Of a DNA stretch of 64,000 bases, positions 47,074 through 59,300 are shown piece by piece (within the stretch, counting starts at the first letter, position 1; the number at the start of each line of letters is the position of its first letter). Source of the stretch: Distichodus sexfasciatus. Its lineage: Eukaryota; Chordata; Actinopteri; Characiformes; Distichodontidae. The stretch is taken from positions 1,032,501 through 1,096,500 of the forward strand of contig JAVGVS010000110.1 in assembly GCA_032718565.1 (NCBI GenBank), in the 5' to 3' direction. The position numbers and the translations under genes were made by a program. The notes under the pieces are model-generated. The model ran no database searches, was not told the origin of the DNA, and saw only the letters and a list, made by a program, of their open reading frames with translations.

Positions 47074-47346
47074 TTAGGCAGCGTTCTCATGTCGAATGAT
47101 CTTGTATGTGATCCAGTAGAAGATGTTGAAGATGAGGAAGGCCAGAGGGAAGGCCGCCCTGGAGATGGTGTCGATCCTCTTGGCCCGGTCCACGAACTTC
47201 TTCCTGTTGTGCTCGGCGTCCCGCAGGGCGGCGGAAGGCGGCTGCGCGGCGTTCGCCGTCGTCCCCTTGGCGGCAGCGCCGTCCTTCATGCAAGGAGCCA
47301 TGGTGTAGCCGGGGAATTGTAATCGCCCGTCTCTTAGCTCCTCTTC
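47074..47346 (-). CDS. GLRA2: GLRA2 last coding exon, loop and TM4
   Basis: The exon encodes EEELRDGRLQFPGYTM, a variable loop rich in Ala, then KKFVDRAKRIDTISRAAFPL and TM4 FLIFNIFYWITYKIIRHE, ending NAA and TAA. It has a GTCCAG acceptor in phase 0. The C-terminal tail differs from the human DVHKK ending. The conserved F-G-Y core of the loop is kept as FPGYTM. Confidence 0.97.
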   Translation of the reverse strand, partial: EEELRDGRLQFPGYTMAPCMKDGAAAKGTTANAAQPPSAALRDAEHNRKKFVDRAKRIDTISRAAFPLAFLIFNIFYWITYKIIRHENAA

Positions 47347-50300
47347 CTGGACATCCAGAAAAAACAAAAGTCATTGTAACGCTGGACAATTTACGGGAAA
47401 AAAAACCCAACATTCACAACTTCTAACTGATGACAGGAAAGAGGAAGACAAAAGACGGGAACGCAAGTGGGCACCCCAGCGGAGCGCCACAAAATGTGAC
47501 CGCTGCGTTTGATGCATCTGTGAAGGACCAGTGGGCTTCTTTTTTGGCAGCATCCGGAACGCAGTGCTTGGGGACGGTACCTTGCTCATGAGTACCTCAG
47601 TGGTACCTTTAAAAGTCCGGGACTCGAACTGGTGACCTTCCGATCGTGGGGAACTCTTTAAGCGCTACGCTACCAGTTGCCTCTTTAGTACTTTGAAGGG
47701 GGAATTTTGCTCGATCTGTCTTGAGCTCTTGCTTCATGAGAAGAACTCATATTTTCTTACGTTTTCTTCTTTAAAAACGGACAGAATTTGCGTTATTACT
47801 GCGGTTTTAGATCCAAATTGCTTCTAAAAAAAACGGCGTGTTCTTTTCTTCCCTCATACATCATTTTTTACTTGAACCAAATTGTGGCTCAGGTGTTGCG
47901 CCTGCAACGCTCAAGCCTATGGGGGGTGGAAGTTCAAATTAGCGCTCGTCACGAAGCTGACAGTCTTTCTTTTATTTAAGCATGCAGAGGTCCCCGAGGA
48001 CAGCTCGACACGGTTCACAAAAAGCCGCTGTTTGCCGTTTGAACGTACCGTTTATTACAGTTTACCTAAGGTACGTTTTTCGGCATTAATTCCAGCGTCT
48101 GAGCTGCTGTTTCATCTAAGGTGAGGGACCTTGGAGAAGAAGAAAACGGCATTTTATGTTGGTTAAAATTGGAAAACCGTCAGGAGCAAAAGGCTGCCCA
48201 TACGTCCGGGTCCTTGCGAATTCGACGAGACGAAAATCTTAAAGAGTTCATTATTAAGCTCCAGACAGCTTCTGATTGGGTAAATTATTCATTACTTTAG
48301 AGTTAATGCTTTCCCGTCTGCGGGGATAATGCTTATCCCCCCCCCCTTTTTTTTTTTTTTTTCCTAGCAGGGACCACTCGACTCGCTTTTTTGAACACCC
48401 AACAAAATTGACTGGCTGCCAAAATGAGGCTGTCTTGCATCATCCGTAAAAGCCACTTCGCGCCCTCAGCGTGGCAACCCGGAGGACGGATGCTTGTGAA
48501 TGTGCGACGACGCGTTCGTGGCTTCGGACCGAACGCTGGGCTTGAAACACCGTCGCCGTATGCAGTCTTTTCCTTTTTTCTTTTTTTTTTTCTTTCTTTT
48601 TTTTTACCTTGAGGTTTCGCCTCTGCCTTCGCTTCAGTCGCAGGAACTCTTTCTGTTGCCTGGATACAAAGTTCACTCCTGCATATTCCAGCAGCGCCGC
48701 GAAGACGAACAGCAGACAGACGGCCATCCAGATGTCTATGGCCTTCACGTAGGAGACCTGTCAAATGAAAAGACGCCACTTTTAGAACGGCTTTTGTCCA
48801 CGGCATGATGCAACATTTCCCTTTCTTTCTAACCCGTTTCCAAAGCAGAATTCTTCCGTGAAGCTAAGCCACGTATAAAAGACTCCGACGTTGTGCTCTG
48901 CTAACCCTCCGTGCTGCATATTCTCTCGCGCTGAACATTTGCAGCATTGAGTGACGTTACTTAATTACAGGGATACTCCGTAAAACGGCTAAAGTTAAAG
49001 GTCTTGCTCACCGAAAGTGAGTGATTATTTGTCATTGTGAACACAGCACAGCACAGCACACAGCGCACCACAACGAAATGTGAGCTCTGCATTCGACCCA
49101 TCCGTGAAGGAGCAGTGGGCATCTCTACAAGCTCCCGTGGAGCAGTGCTTGGGGACGGTACCTTGCTCATGAGTACCTCAGCGTTACCTTTACCGGTCCG
49201 GGATTCGAACCGGCGACCTTCCGATCACAGGACAAATTCCCAAACCGTTACACTACCAACTGGCCCTGCACAACATTCTTCTGAGATTCGGAATCCTGAT
49301 TGTCCTTTACAATTCTTTGGCATCATTCAGAATTCCTGACGTCCTGACCCAAAGCGTGATACTTCCACCGCCATGTTTCTCCGACGGTATTAAGCAGTTT
49401 ATGCGGGAATGTTTTGCTCCAAACCTTAATGCTCCTCATTCTGATTCGGTCTCGTCTGTCCACAGAACATTTTTCCCCAAAGCTTTCTGCCTTGTCCACG
49501 TGATTTTTAGCGGGCAGCGTTACGTGGAAACACATTTATGCGGATCATTTGGTACTCTAAGGACGCGTATCCTATGTATGTGAAGATCTCCTGACTGCTG
49601 TATTACCCACTAGCAGCATGTGGAAATGTGAAAACGTCCACTTCGCATGATAATTCTCCACACCGTGCATGTCTTGAATTAAATATCGAGGGTTTAGAGT
49701 GACTTAAGTCCTTCCAAGCGTTGCTTAAACTAGGCTTTAGCTGGCGGAATTTCTAATTCCCTCACGTATCCCTTAAGATTCACACCCAAGTCCCGTTTGA
49801 GGAATGCTAATCAGATGGCCGGCTCTTCGTTTTGTTCGCCAATAAGTTTATATTCAGCTTGCGATTATTTGTTGGCTAGTATTAGTCGCAGCAGTGTTCC
49901 TCGAGGTTATCCTCTGTCCCGAGTTGTCCCCGCTTCTTGCATTCGCCGGTTATTTCGCGTCTGACAAATCTGGCTTATGCCAACTCCTTGGACTTAATCG
50001 CGCAACTGCCGTAATCGCGTAACAGGCGTCGTCGGGGGTGGGGAGAGAAATGACATGTTTGCAAGCCGTAGCGTTCCGTTACCCTTCGCTGCCATTATAC
50101 TTTCGCCCACGCTCGTCTTCGCGCAGCGCGGTAAATCTTCTGTTTGTAATCAGAGCGTGTCGCGGGTACGGCGTTATTGGCTGTCAAGTAATGAGCGCCT
50201 TCATTTCCGAGAGATCGTTTGAGAATCAGATTATCGCCGCGACGCGTGGCGTTATTGATTCCATTTAGGGGCTGGGTATTAAATCCGTAGGCAGGCCGAT

Positions 50301-53300
50301 GATGAAGCCAGATTAAGGCGATGATTAGGGTGAGGTAAGCCGTATCGCGTCTCTACATTTGAGTTTACTTTCGAGGCAAGGTTAAACGGAGTCGACCGGC
50401 TCGTTTCTCTCGGAAAAAAAAAACAATACGGGAGATGAACAAAAGCTCCGGGAGCTTTTGGCGTCCTACGGGGGTGCGCCAAGCTTTCTTTTTTTCTTTT
50501 TTTTTCTTTTCTGCCCGTTCGAGCACCTCAAAAAGCATCTTGCTAAATATTTATTAGCTCACAATGCGTTTGATGTCAGTTTGTGATGTAGCGCAGGGCT
50601 CGTGGGTCATGTTGCAGTGCTGCGTTTGGCGCTCTACTTGATCGTTGGGCGACGTTCCGTTACACAAAACGGGCTTTCGCAGGGCTTTGGAGTAGCAGTG
50701 GATTTAAGGTTGCTATCTCGCCACGAAATGTCATGAATGTTGATGAAAGTTGGTCGAGATGCATTTTAAATTTTAAAACGGTGTTGGGTTGACAAAAGCA
50801 GGCCGTAAAAATATACATGATGATATTTTACAAATACCGCTTCATTGATCCGATTGACTAAAGGGGGCAGATCGTGTTTAATGATCACTGGCCGTCGATT
50901 TCACACTCCATTCATTAACAGTTATCAATAACTTCACGCTTAATGGCTCCTTATAGAGAAGATGGACACCGAACGACACGACTCCTTCAATACCCAAACG
51001 GCTGATGCATCGACTTGGGCAAACTGTAAATCAGACACAGTAAACAGAGGCCGGAATGCAGTTGTAACATGTCTGCGGCCTTGCTGAACAACGAGACTTT
51101 AGGGAATTGTAAACAGGACACCCAGACATTTTCCAGGCCGCGAAAGCAACCCGATTGGTTTACGAGCGCCAGCGGGAACTGGGTTCAAACGCCGGAACTT
51201 CTGACATCTGTAGAATCTGCCACATTGGAGGGAGTTTCTTAATCCTCATCCACTTAAAAAAAAAATAATCTTTTTTTACGCATTAAATGTATTTAAATTG
51301 TCTTTCTAAATTTTGTTAAGTAGATTTTTTGTGTTGTTTTTACGTATAGTTTTAGATTCAGCTTTTGGCATGTGTTTGTGAGCTGTAATTTTTGTTAAGA
51401 CTCTTAAGTCAAAAAAATTTGTTCATTCTTCTTCTTCTTGGTTCAAGAACGAAGTCCAACGGAACCTTCTTTTAATCGTTCACTTTCTTTCGGCCTATAA
51501 TTGGTGCTATAGCAAAGGAAAATGTGTTGTGACCTCTAGGGGCGCTAAAATGCTCCATAAGTTTCTGTGATGTCGTAACACAGCTTTTATAATTAACATG
51601 AAATTAGAGAAAAACCACCCAATTCTTATATGAACTCTGTTAGAGGGTAGTTTCTTTATAAACACAACTTATTGAAGCTGGCGTAACAAAAAAGAAGCTT
51701 CACGCTTTTTGCAACTTTTGCTTGGACCCCTCATGTTGCCGTTTGTGGCTATTATTATTATTATTATTATCATTGTATTGTACTGTATTGTATTATTATA
51801 GCTATGTAATGTGGGCTCACCTTGGGCAGCGAGGCTCGGGAGCCAGAGCTCTGCGTCGTCATGGTGAGCACCGTAGTGATGCCCAGAGCGACGCGAGCGG
51901 GCGCAGCGTCCATGTTGATCCAGAAGGACACCCAGGAGAGGATGACGATGAGGAGGCTGGGGATGTACATCTGGATCAGGTAGTAACCCATCTGCCTCTC
52001 CAGCTGGAACTTCACCTCGATGCAGGTGAACTTGCCTAAGAGCAGGGACAGCAGGTCCTTCAGTTTGGTTAAAGGCGACGTCGTCGTCTATCATTTTTAC
52101 AGCAGGGTTTAAAAACTCATGACCTGTAGATTGTAATCATCAAAGCGGTTAAAGACTTACAAGTGGAGTTGTAGACTAAAACAAAAATGAGTGATTAAGA
52201 CCCAAGCGCAGGGCTTAAAAAATAACACCAAAACCAGTTTGTTTTAGCGTCGACCTTAACATCTGATGACAAAAATCTTCCCTGTCAGGTTTGTCTTAAA
52301 ACAGATTCCATAGACGTAGATCGAATAGACTGACCAATGGGAAACAACAAAAAAAGAAGAGATGCAGTCTCAAAAAAAAAAAGTCAAAATATTTGCGTTT
52401 TTGTATCTGACTTAAAAACACCTCTCGTAGTCTTGGAGCAGAATGAGCTTAGAGCAAAGATCTGATCAGAAGATTGCAGGTTTTGAGCGTTAGAAGAGAT
52501 ACGAATAGATATACTCGTGAAATGAATAATAAAACCTTAAATTTGACTCCGGCAGCTGGTAAAGAGGTGAAATTAAAAGAAAAACCATCGCTCATGTCTT
52601 AAAACTCATTAGAAGCGTCGCAGCAGCAACCAAAAAGAGAAGTTTGCTCACTTCAACAAGTGCTAATCTGTTCAAATTTACAATCGTTTAGTTGACTGAC
52701 AGCGGATCAGCAACCAAATAGCACTAAAACCGGGCAAAAGCCCAGATTATACCTATTTCGGAACCAAATTTATGGGTTAAGACTAAATCACGCCTGAGCC
52801 AGATCGTGACAACTTCTGAACAAACCCAGATTCTGCCCCTAGATCGATTAAAGCTAGGTTTAACCATAAACGAAGGTCAGTTATGGAACGTTCTGACCTG
52901 TGTTGTAGTGCTTGGTGCAGTATCCCAGCTGTTTCTCGTCTCTCATGATGAACTGGGGCAGGGTCAGACCCTCCGCCACCTGCACGGGACCTTCGTCCAG
53001 CCACTCGAAGATCAGATCGTTCATGGTGTAGCCGACTGCAGAGCAGAGCAGAGCAACGGTGGTACAACATATGTTGTATTACGTTCAACTTTTATCAGAA
53101 GCAAACCCACTAAAATGTACTGTAAACAGTAGTTTAATAACTGAATAGTTTCAGGCGATTACGTACAACTTTCCAGCTGCATAGTGCAGGTCTGGACGTC
53201 CATCGGGAAGTTCTTTAGATCCATCGGACACGATAAGATTAATGTCAACCTGCAGAAGAAGAAACAGTAAATGTATCATTCTCGAACGTAAATGTTATCA

Positions 53301-56300
53301 TAAACGATAATAAAATAGTCTTAATGCACCGTATATCTTCCAATAGTAGCCCCGGCGTTTATTCGAAAAATTATTCGGACGGCCCGGCGTTTAAAAGAGA
53401 CCGGCGGTTGTTGGAGACCGGCTATTATTCGCCTGGCAGACGGAATGGCGATGGGTAAACGGGGTTCATTTGGCAGTAAAATACGGTATGGTACCGTATT
53501 TACGGCCACAAAATGTAGGCAACAACACCGGATGAACATTTCAGGATTTAATGAAATGATCAGTACCGCAGTACGGTATTATTAAAGCAGTATACGGTAT
53601 TACCGTAAGCATGAAAAACAGATACGGTAGACGTCTACTGAACTTTCTTGCCAACGATGCCACCAGCGTGATCTTTTACTACAGACCGGCGCTTAAAGGA
53701 GACCGGCTACTATTGGAGACCGACGTCTGTTTGTCAAGACATCTCTTCAAACCCGGCGTTTATTGGAAACGGGCGTCGATAAGAGACGGGCCACTACTAG
53801 AAGATATACGGTAATCTTAATTTTTTTTTAAACGGAGGTGTTTTTCCACATCTTTTTCAAAGTATTTTCGGGTTTTGTTTTTTAACCCACGTTTTATTTG
53901 AACATTTTTAGACTTCAAACCTTACATAGTTAGCTAAGTGTCAAAAATAAGAATTCGCAATCTCGAATTCAAAAAGTTGACGTAGAGCCGTGGGCTGACT
54001 AATATTTGATCACATTTAGGCTATCGCGTTCGACCTGTGAGCGTTGGGGAGAGTTTTAAAAAGCCCGTGGGTTGGTTCTGCTTCAGCCGCTAAAACTACA
54101 TGTCACGGCTTCGTATCACTCCTCCATTATGAGCTGGTTATTGCAGTACGGAGGTGTTGCTCTGTGAGCTCTCATCATGTCTTTTTCTGTGTCTGTGTGT
54201 GTGTGTGTGTGTGCCATCATCTGCTGGAGAAGCAGCAGCAGCAGCAGCCCACATATACACCTGGGTTCTGTTCCAGACGCACACTCGCGCCTCCTGGCAA
54301 AATCAACCGCTTTAACCCTGTTTTGAGTGACGCCGTTCGTCTTTATTGGTTCGAGCGTGTTCCATCATCCATATTTCCACCTTTCAAGATCTTCATCTCG
54401 TCTTTCGAGCACATCTAACCACCTAATCCCAGTATAAAACCTAGTCATGTGACATTTCTGGGTCAATATATATATACACACACACACACACAGTGTTGGG
54501 AAAGCTACTTTGGAAATGTAACGCGTTACAATTACAAGTTACCCTATCTAAAATGTAATAGTAGTGTAACTATTTCAATTACTTTACCAAAGTCCTGTAG
54601 CTAATTCCATTTGATTACTTTTGGATTACTTTTCTACGTTTTGAATGAATTTTCTCAACTGTCAACCATTTTCCGTTTTCGAAACCTGGTTAACCTCACA
54701 GCGTTACTCAACACGGACCGCTGTCAACATCCTTTTAAACTCCCTCAACACAGCCACAGCCGTGTCGGACGTCAACACCTCAACACCGCTCTACTGTGAG
54801 ATCATGCTGATCTTTGAATACCTGCGTCTGCTAAAATCAAAGATTTGACATTCAACATTTGGTGAACATCACTGAATAAGCAGGTGTCTATTGGTGTGGG
54901 ATCGATTGGGCATATAACGTCGCTTACTGCAGCTAATTTGAACTTCCTGCGGTGCGCTAGGCCTACGTTGTAGTTCCTATCTGGCAGCGCAGGCCTCCTC
55001 GCAACTGCAGCTCAGACCGCTTGTAGGCTGTAGATCCAGCCGCAAGCGGGTGTTGCAAATTCAAACACGATAAGAGAACCAATTAGACATATCGGAATAG
55101 CGTCGGACTTTCAGCCGTCAATGGAGGACGTTGTGCACAAGAAAAAATGGCAAAACAATAATATTATTAAACCTGTAGCCAATGTTTCTGCAGAAGATAT
55201 TGAGATGTAACTGAAATTGTAATCCTGAAAGTAACTGTAATTTAATTACACATTTTTTTCAAAGTAATGTAACTGATTACTCTTACTTTTATTTTGTAAT
55301 TAAATTACGTATATATATAGCAATGTCATTTTCCCCTAATATTGTTCTGCTTTAACCCCAATCACTCTATTTTTTTAATTAGATAAATATATTTAAGTAA
55401 ACTAGAGCTGCGTTTCTGCAAGAAAACACCAACACAGAACAAAAGTATAGGAAAATTACACAAATCATCAATGTTTAATAAAACATAGTTATGTGTAGTT
55501 TCAAAATGTCCACACGTGCAAGGACATCGCGTGTTAATATTATACATGTTTACACAGCTTTGTTACCTTTCTTAACACTTTGTCAAAAGTGTTAACGCAG
55601 CAGAATGTGTGTAAAAATCAACACAAGACACGTTGTCCCAAAACTCACCCATTAATGTGTAGGAATTTGAATGCGGTCACTTAAGCTTTGTAGCCGTGAC
55701 ATGAAAACTGTCAGAGTAGAAAGACTTCGATTAAAACGCGTTGAAGTGAATGGGGGGGGAAAAAGGAGAGATGATAAAAGTAAGAAAAAGACGAGTGAAA
55801 CATTGAGATGTGTGTCCGGCGGCTTAAGAACAAGCTTCCGGGTCACGAATCCCATGTGTTCTTAACGGTGGGGGGGGAAAGAATGGGTTCCTATGGGGAA
55901 AAATAAATGACAGAATGTGCGAAGAGGCTCATGGACCCTCGTATCACTTCGAATTCGGTGGCTTTGTGGAGAGAGGCGCAGTAAAGCGATAAAATTAGAG
56001 CTCAATGTTAGTCTAAAAATGGACGAAAAAATGGACAAAACTCACAAACGGGTGCACGTATCAAAAATGTGTTTATAAAGCACGTCACACCGCTATAGAC
56101 CACACGTTTTAGAGTTGGAACAAAGTTTCTAGCACAAGAAGTGTAGGAGGTCAGAAAAAGTGGGTAGAAATAAAAATCGGATAACCATATGTGACGCTCA
56201 CCGCAGTTACATAATTTGTGAAAATGCCTGAACTTGACATTTTATTAGCTTACTTCTTAGTGATATTTATTGCAGCTTCGGTGCTCCAGGCTTTATGTTG

Positions 56301-59300
56301 CCTTAAAAAAGGGAGTGAAAAATTATAAGCTGAGATGATAAAGAAAATCTTAAAATTCTGTGCTTATATTTAACGTAGCATCTCCAGCTTGTACTAAAAA
56401 GGACACTGGAAAAGATGTTTTTTAAAAGTTGGAATAATGGTGGTAGTGATGATCTATTGGAACTCAGTAATCAGCAATCCAAGCGTTTCTGCTTTTTAAG
56501 CAAAATGACATTTTTTTCTGCAAATAGATTCGATTTTTAAACCCCGGATTATACCGTGTTTCCGCCCAAAAGTGAGCCATGCAGTATGTAAAATTATTAT
56601 ACACCACCCTTACAAAAATATTTAGACTTCTGTGGCAAACAGTTGCCGTTAACCTTTGTCTACGTTGGCGCAATTTTGCAGCAAATTAGGTTTGTGGCAA
56701 ACTTGTGGAGGACGTCGAGCAAACTTTGTGGAAAACTTAGTTTTGGCAAATACGTCTGTCATTAGTGGCAATCTTGTCATTGTTGCCAGAACACTGCGGC
56801 AAATTTTTTTCCACTAGTGACAACTGGCAAACTTGTGGCAACACATTTTGGCAAACTCTACTGTTTGCCATAAATTAACCACAAGTTCGCTGCAAACGTT
56901 TAGTTTCTGTGGAAAGCCCTTCGTCTGCATCTCGTCATCCTTTGAGAGTTTTTGAATTCTGCAGTTTCTCTGCTCCAGGCTTTACCTTACCACTGACATC
57001 TACAAGAACAGCGTGAGGCCTCGGTAAAAAAGAAAAGAAAAAGAAGAACGACGGCTTTTCCGAGGCCCGATTCCTCACCGCGTAGAGGAGAGTCTACCTC
57101 GCCCCATCCCCGCTTTAACCGCACTTCAAACGCATTTTTAATGTCGAAAGTCACCTGAAGTAATTGCATCTGAATGCCTTACGAAGCGCTCGCTCTCTCC
57201 ACGGGCGCCGACTCCCACCCAAATCCATGAGATTTCATTTATACTGTCCCTGTTCTTCAAAGCAAGAAGACGTCAGCATTAATTGGTCCAGAACCAGCTG
57301 TGAGGGTTTTTTTTAATCATGGTTGGAGCCTAACGTCTTACAAAAGCGTAAGAAAGACTAACGAGCCACAAAAGAGACAAATTTGAACAAAAATACTATC
57401 ATTTTGATTGTAAATATTGGAATTTAAAAGTTAAAAAAAGAGAAAATAATGCTTTTTAGGAACTAGACAATTTTTGGACAAGAAAATGTGATGATTTTTG
57501 CTGTCCCTGGACTTCCAGTTGAAAAGTAATGATGGGTTTTGGTGGTTCAGTATTAAAAGAGGAGGAAAAAATAGCACTGCTATGATACAGAAGCATTTTG
57601 GAGAGAAAATGTGATTTTTTTTTTTGTTAGTTGAGGATTGAAAGAAGGAGTCATTTTACAAAAATATACATCGTCACTGTACTGAAGTGTTATTTTGCGT
57701 ACTTGGACTTTTAGTACTTGAGTACTTTGGGTACTTTTAGTACTGAAGCATTGTTTTGGGTATTTGAACATTTAGAACTTGAGTAACTACATCGTTACTG
57801 TACTGAAGCCTTATTTTGGGTACTTGGACTTTTAGTACTTGAGTACTTTTAGTATTGAAGCATTGTTTCATGTACTTGAACTTTTAGTACTTGAGTAACT
57901 ACATTGTTACTGTCCTGAAGCCTTATTTTGGGTACTTGGACTTTTAGTACTTGAGTACTTTTAGTACTGAAGCATTATTTCAGGTACTTGAACTTTTAGT
58001 ACTTGAGTAACTGTACATCATTACTGTAATGAAGCGTTATTTCGGGTACTTGATCTTTTAGTACTTGAGTAACTGTACATCGTTACTGTACTGATGAGTT
58101 ATTTCAGGTACTTGAACTTTTAGTACTTGAGTAACTGTACATTGTTACTGTACTGAAGCATTGTTTCGGGTATTTGAACATTTAGAACTTGAGTAACTAC
58201 ATTGTTACTGTACTGAAGCGTTATTTCAGGTACTTGAACTTTTAGTACTTGAGTAACTGTACATTGTTACTGTAGTGAAGCGTTATTTCAGGTACTTGAA
58301 CTTTTAGTACTTGAGTAGCTGTGCATTGTTGCTGTAGTGAAGCGTTATTTCAGGTACTTGAACTTTTAGTATTTGGATAATTGTACATCATTACTGTACT
58401 GAAGCATTATTTCAGGTACTTGAACTTTTAGTTATTGAGTACTTTTAGTACTGAAGCGTTGTTTCAGGTACTTGAACTTTTAGTACTTGAGTAACTACAT
58501 CATTACTCTACTGAAGCGTTATTTTGGATACTTGGACTTTTAGTACTTGAGTACCTTTAGTACTGAAGCGTTGTTTCAGGTACTTGAACTTTTATTACTT
58601 GAGTAACTGTACATCATTACTCTACTGAAGCGTTATTTCAAGTACTTCAGCTCCAATGCATTTCCCACAGCAAACCCCGTACCTGATGCTGTAGAGAACA
58701 TTTCCGTTCTTGAATATCCTCAGCAGCTTGTTGTCTGTGGTGACGTCGTGGAAGTTGGCCCCTTTCTCATTGGCGAAGAACAGGTCAGGCTTCCAGATGG
58801 AATCCAACATGGAGGGGTCAAGATCCAAAGAGGAGTCTGGGTATTCGCTGTAGGCAAGCCGAGGGTCGTTCCATTTCTGCCTCAGGAAGATGTTGACCCG
58901 GTAATCCTGTGGATCCACGTTAAAGAAGAGGTTTCAACTTTAAATACGGTTGGTCGTTGCTCGACACCTTCCTTTTGGATTCTTAACGTTCTTAATCTAA
59001 TGCGGCATGCACTTTATGACTAGGCTTAAACAAGAAGCTGTTAATCTTAATCTCGTCGGCAGAATCATTTTGAAGTGTAATCTAAGTATGATTCGCATGA
59101 TTATGTAATGGTGTGAGGATTAGTTCATGACGAATGGCTCAAACAATCCAGCATGGTCAATCCAGCATATTTGGACCATGAGTAGCTCTGGTAGCTTTAG
59201 ATCCAACCAGCTTTGTGCAACTTTATACCAAATAGCAAGATATTATCATAAATGAACTTGATTTAGTTCAGTTAATTGTTTGGAAACGCGTTTAAGAAAC

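Noticed and set aside
49190..49265. tRNA gene candidate
   Set aside because: A- and B-box are present, but the acceptor stem does not pair and the sequence continues into a SINE body. The same applies to heads at 5,000, 15,650, 16,320, 21,370, 24,700 and 61,850.
49323..49535. A 70-codon minus-strand frame resembling a transposase piece
   Set aside because: Some words recall transposase text, but no catalytic motif or alignment could be supported; it is listed only as a probable repeat.
51722..52039. Plus-strand 105-codon open frame
   Set aside because: It is the antisense shadow of the GLRA2 TM1-TM2 exon. Similar shadows lie opposite GLRA2 exons 4, 6, 8 and 9 and opposite FANCB exons.
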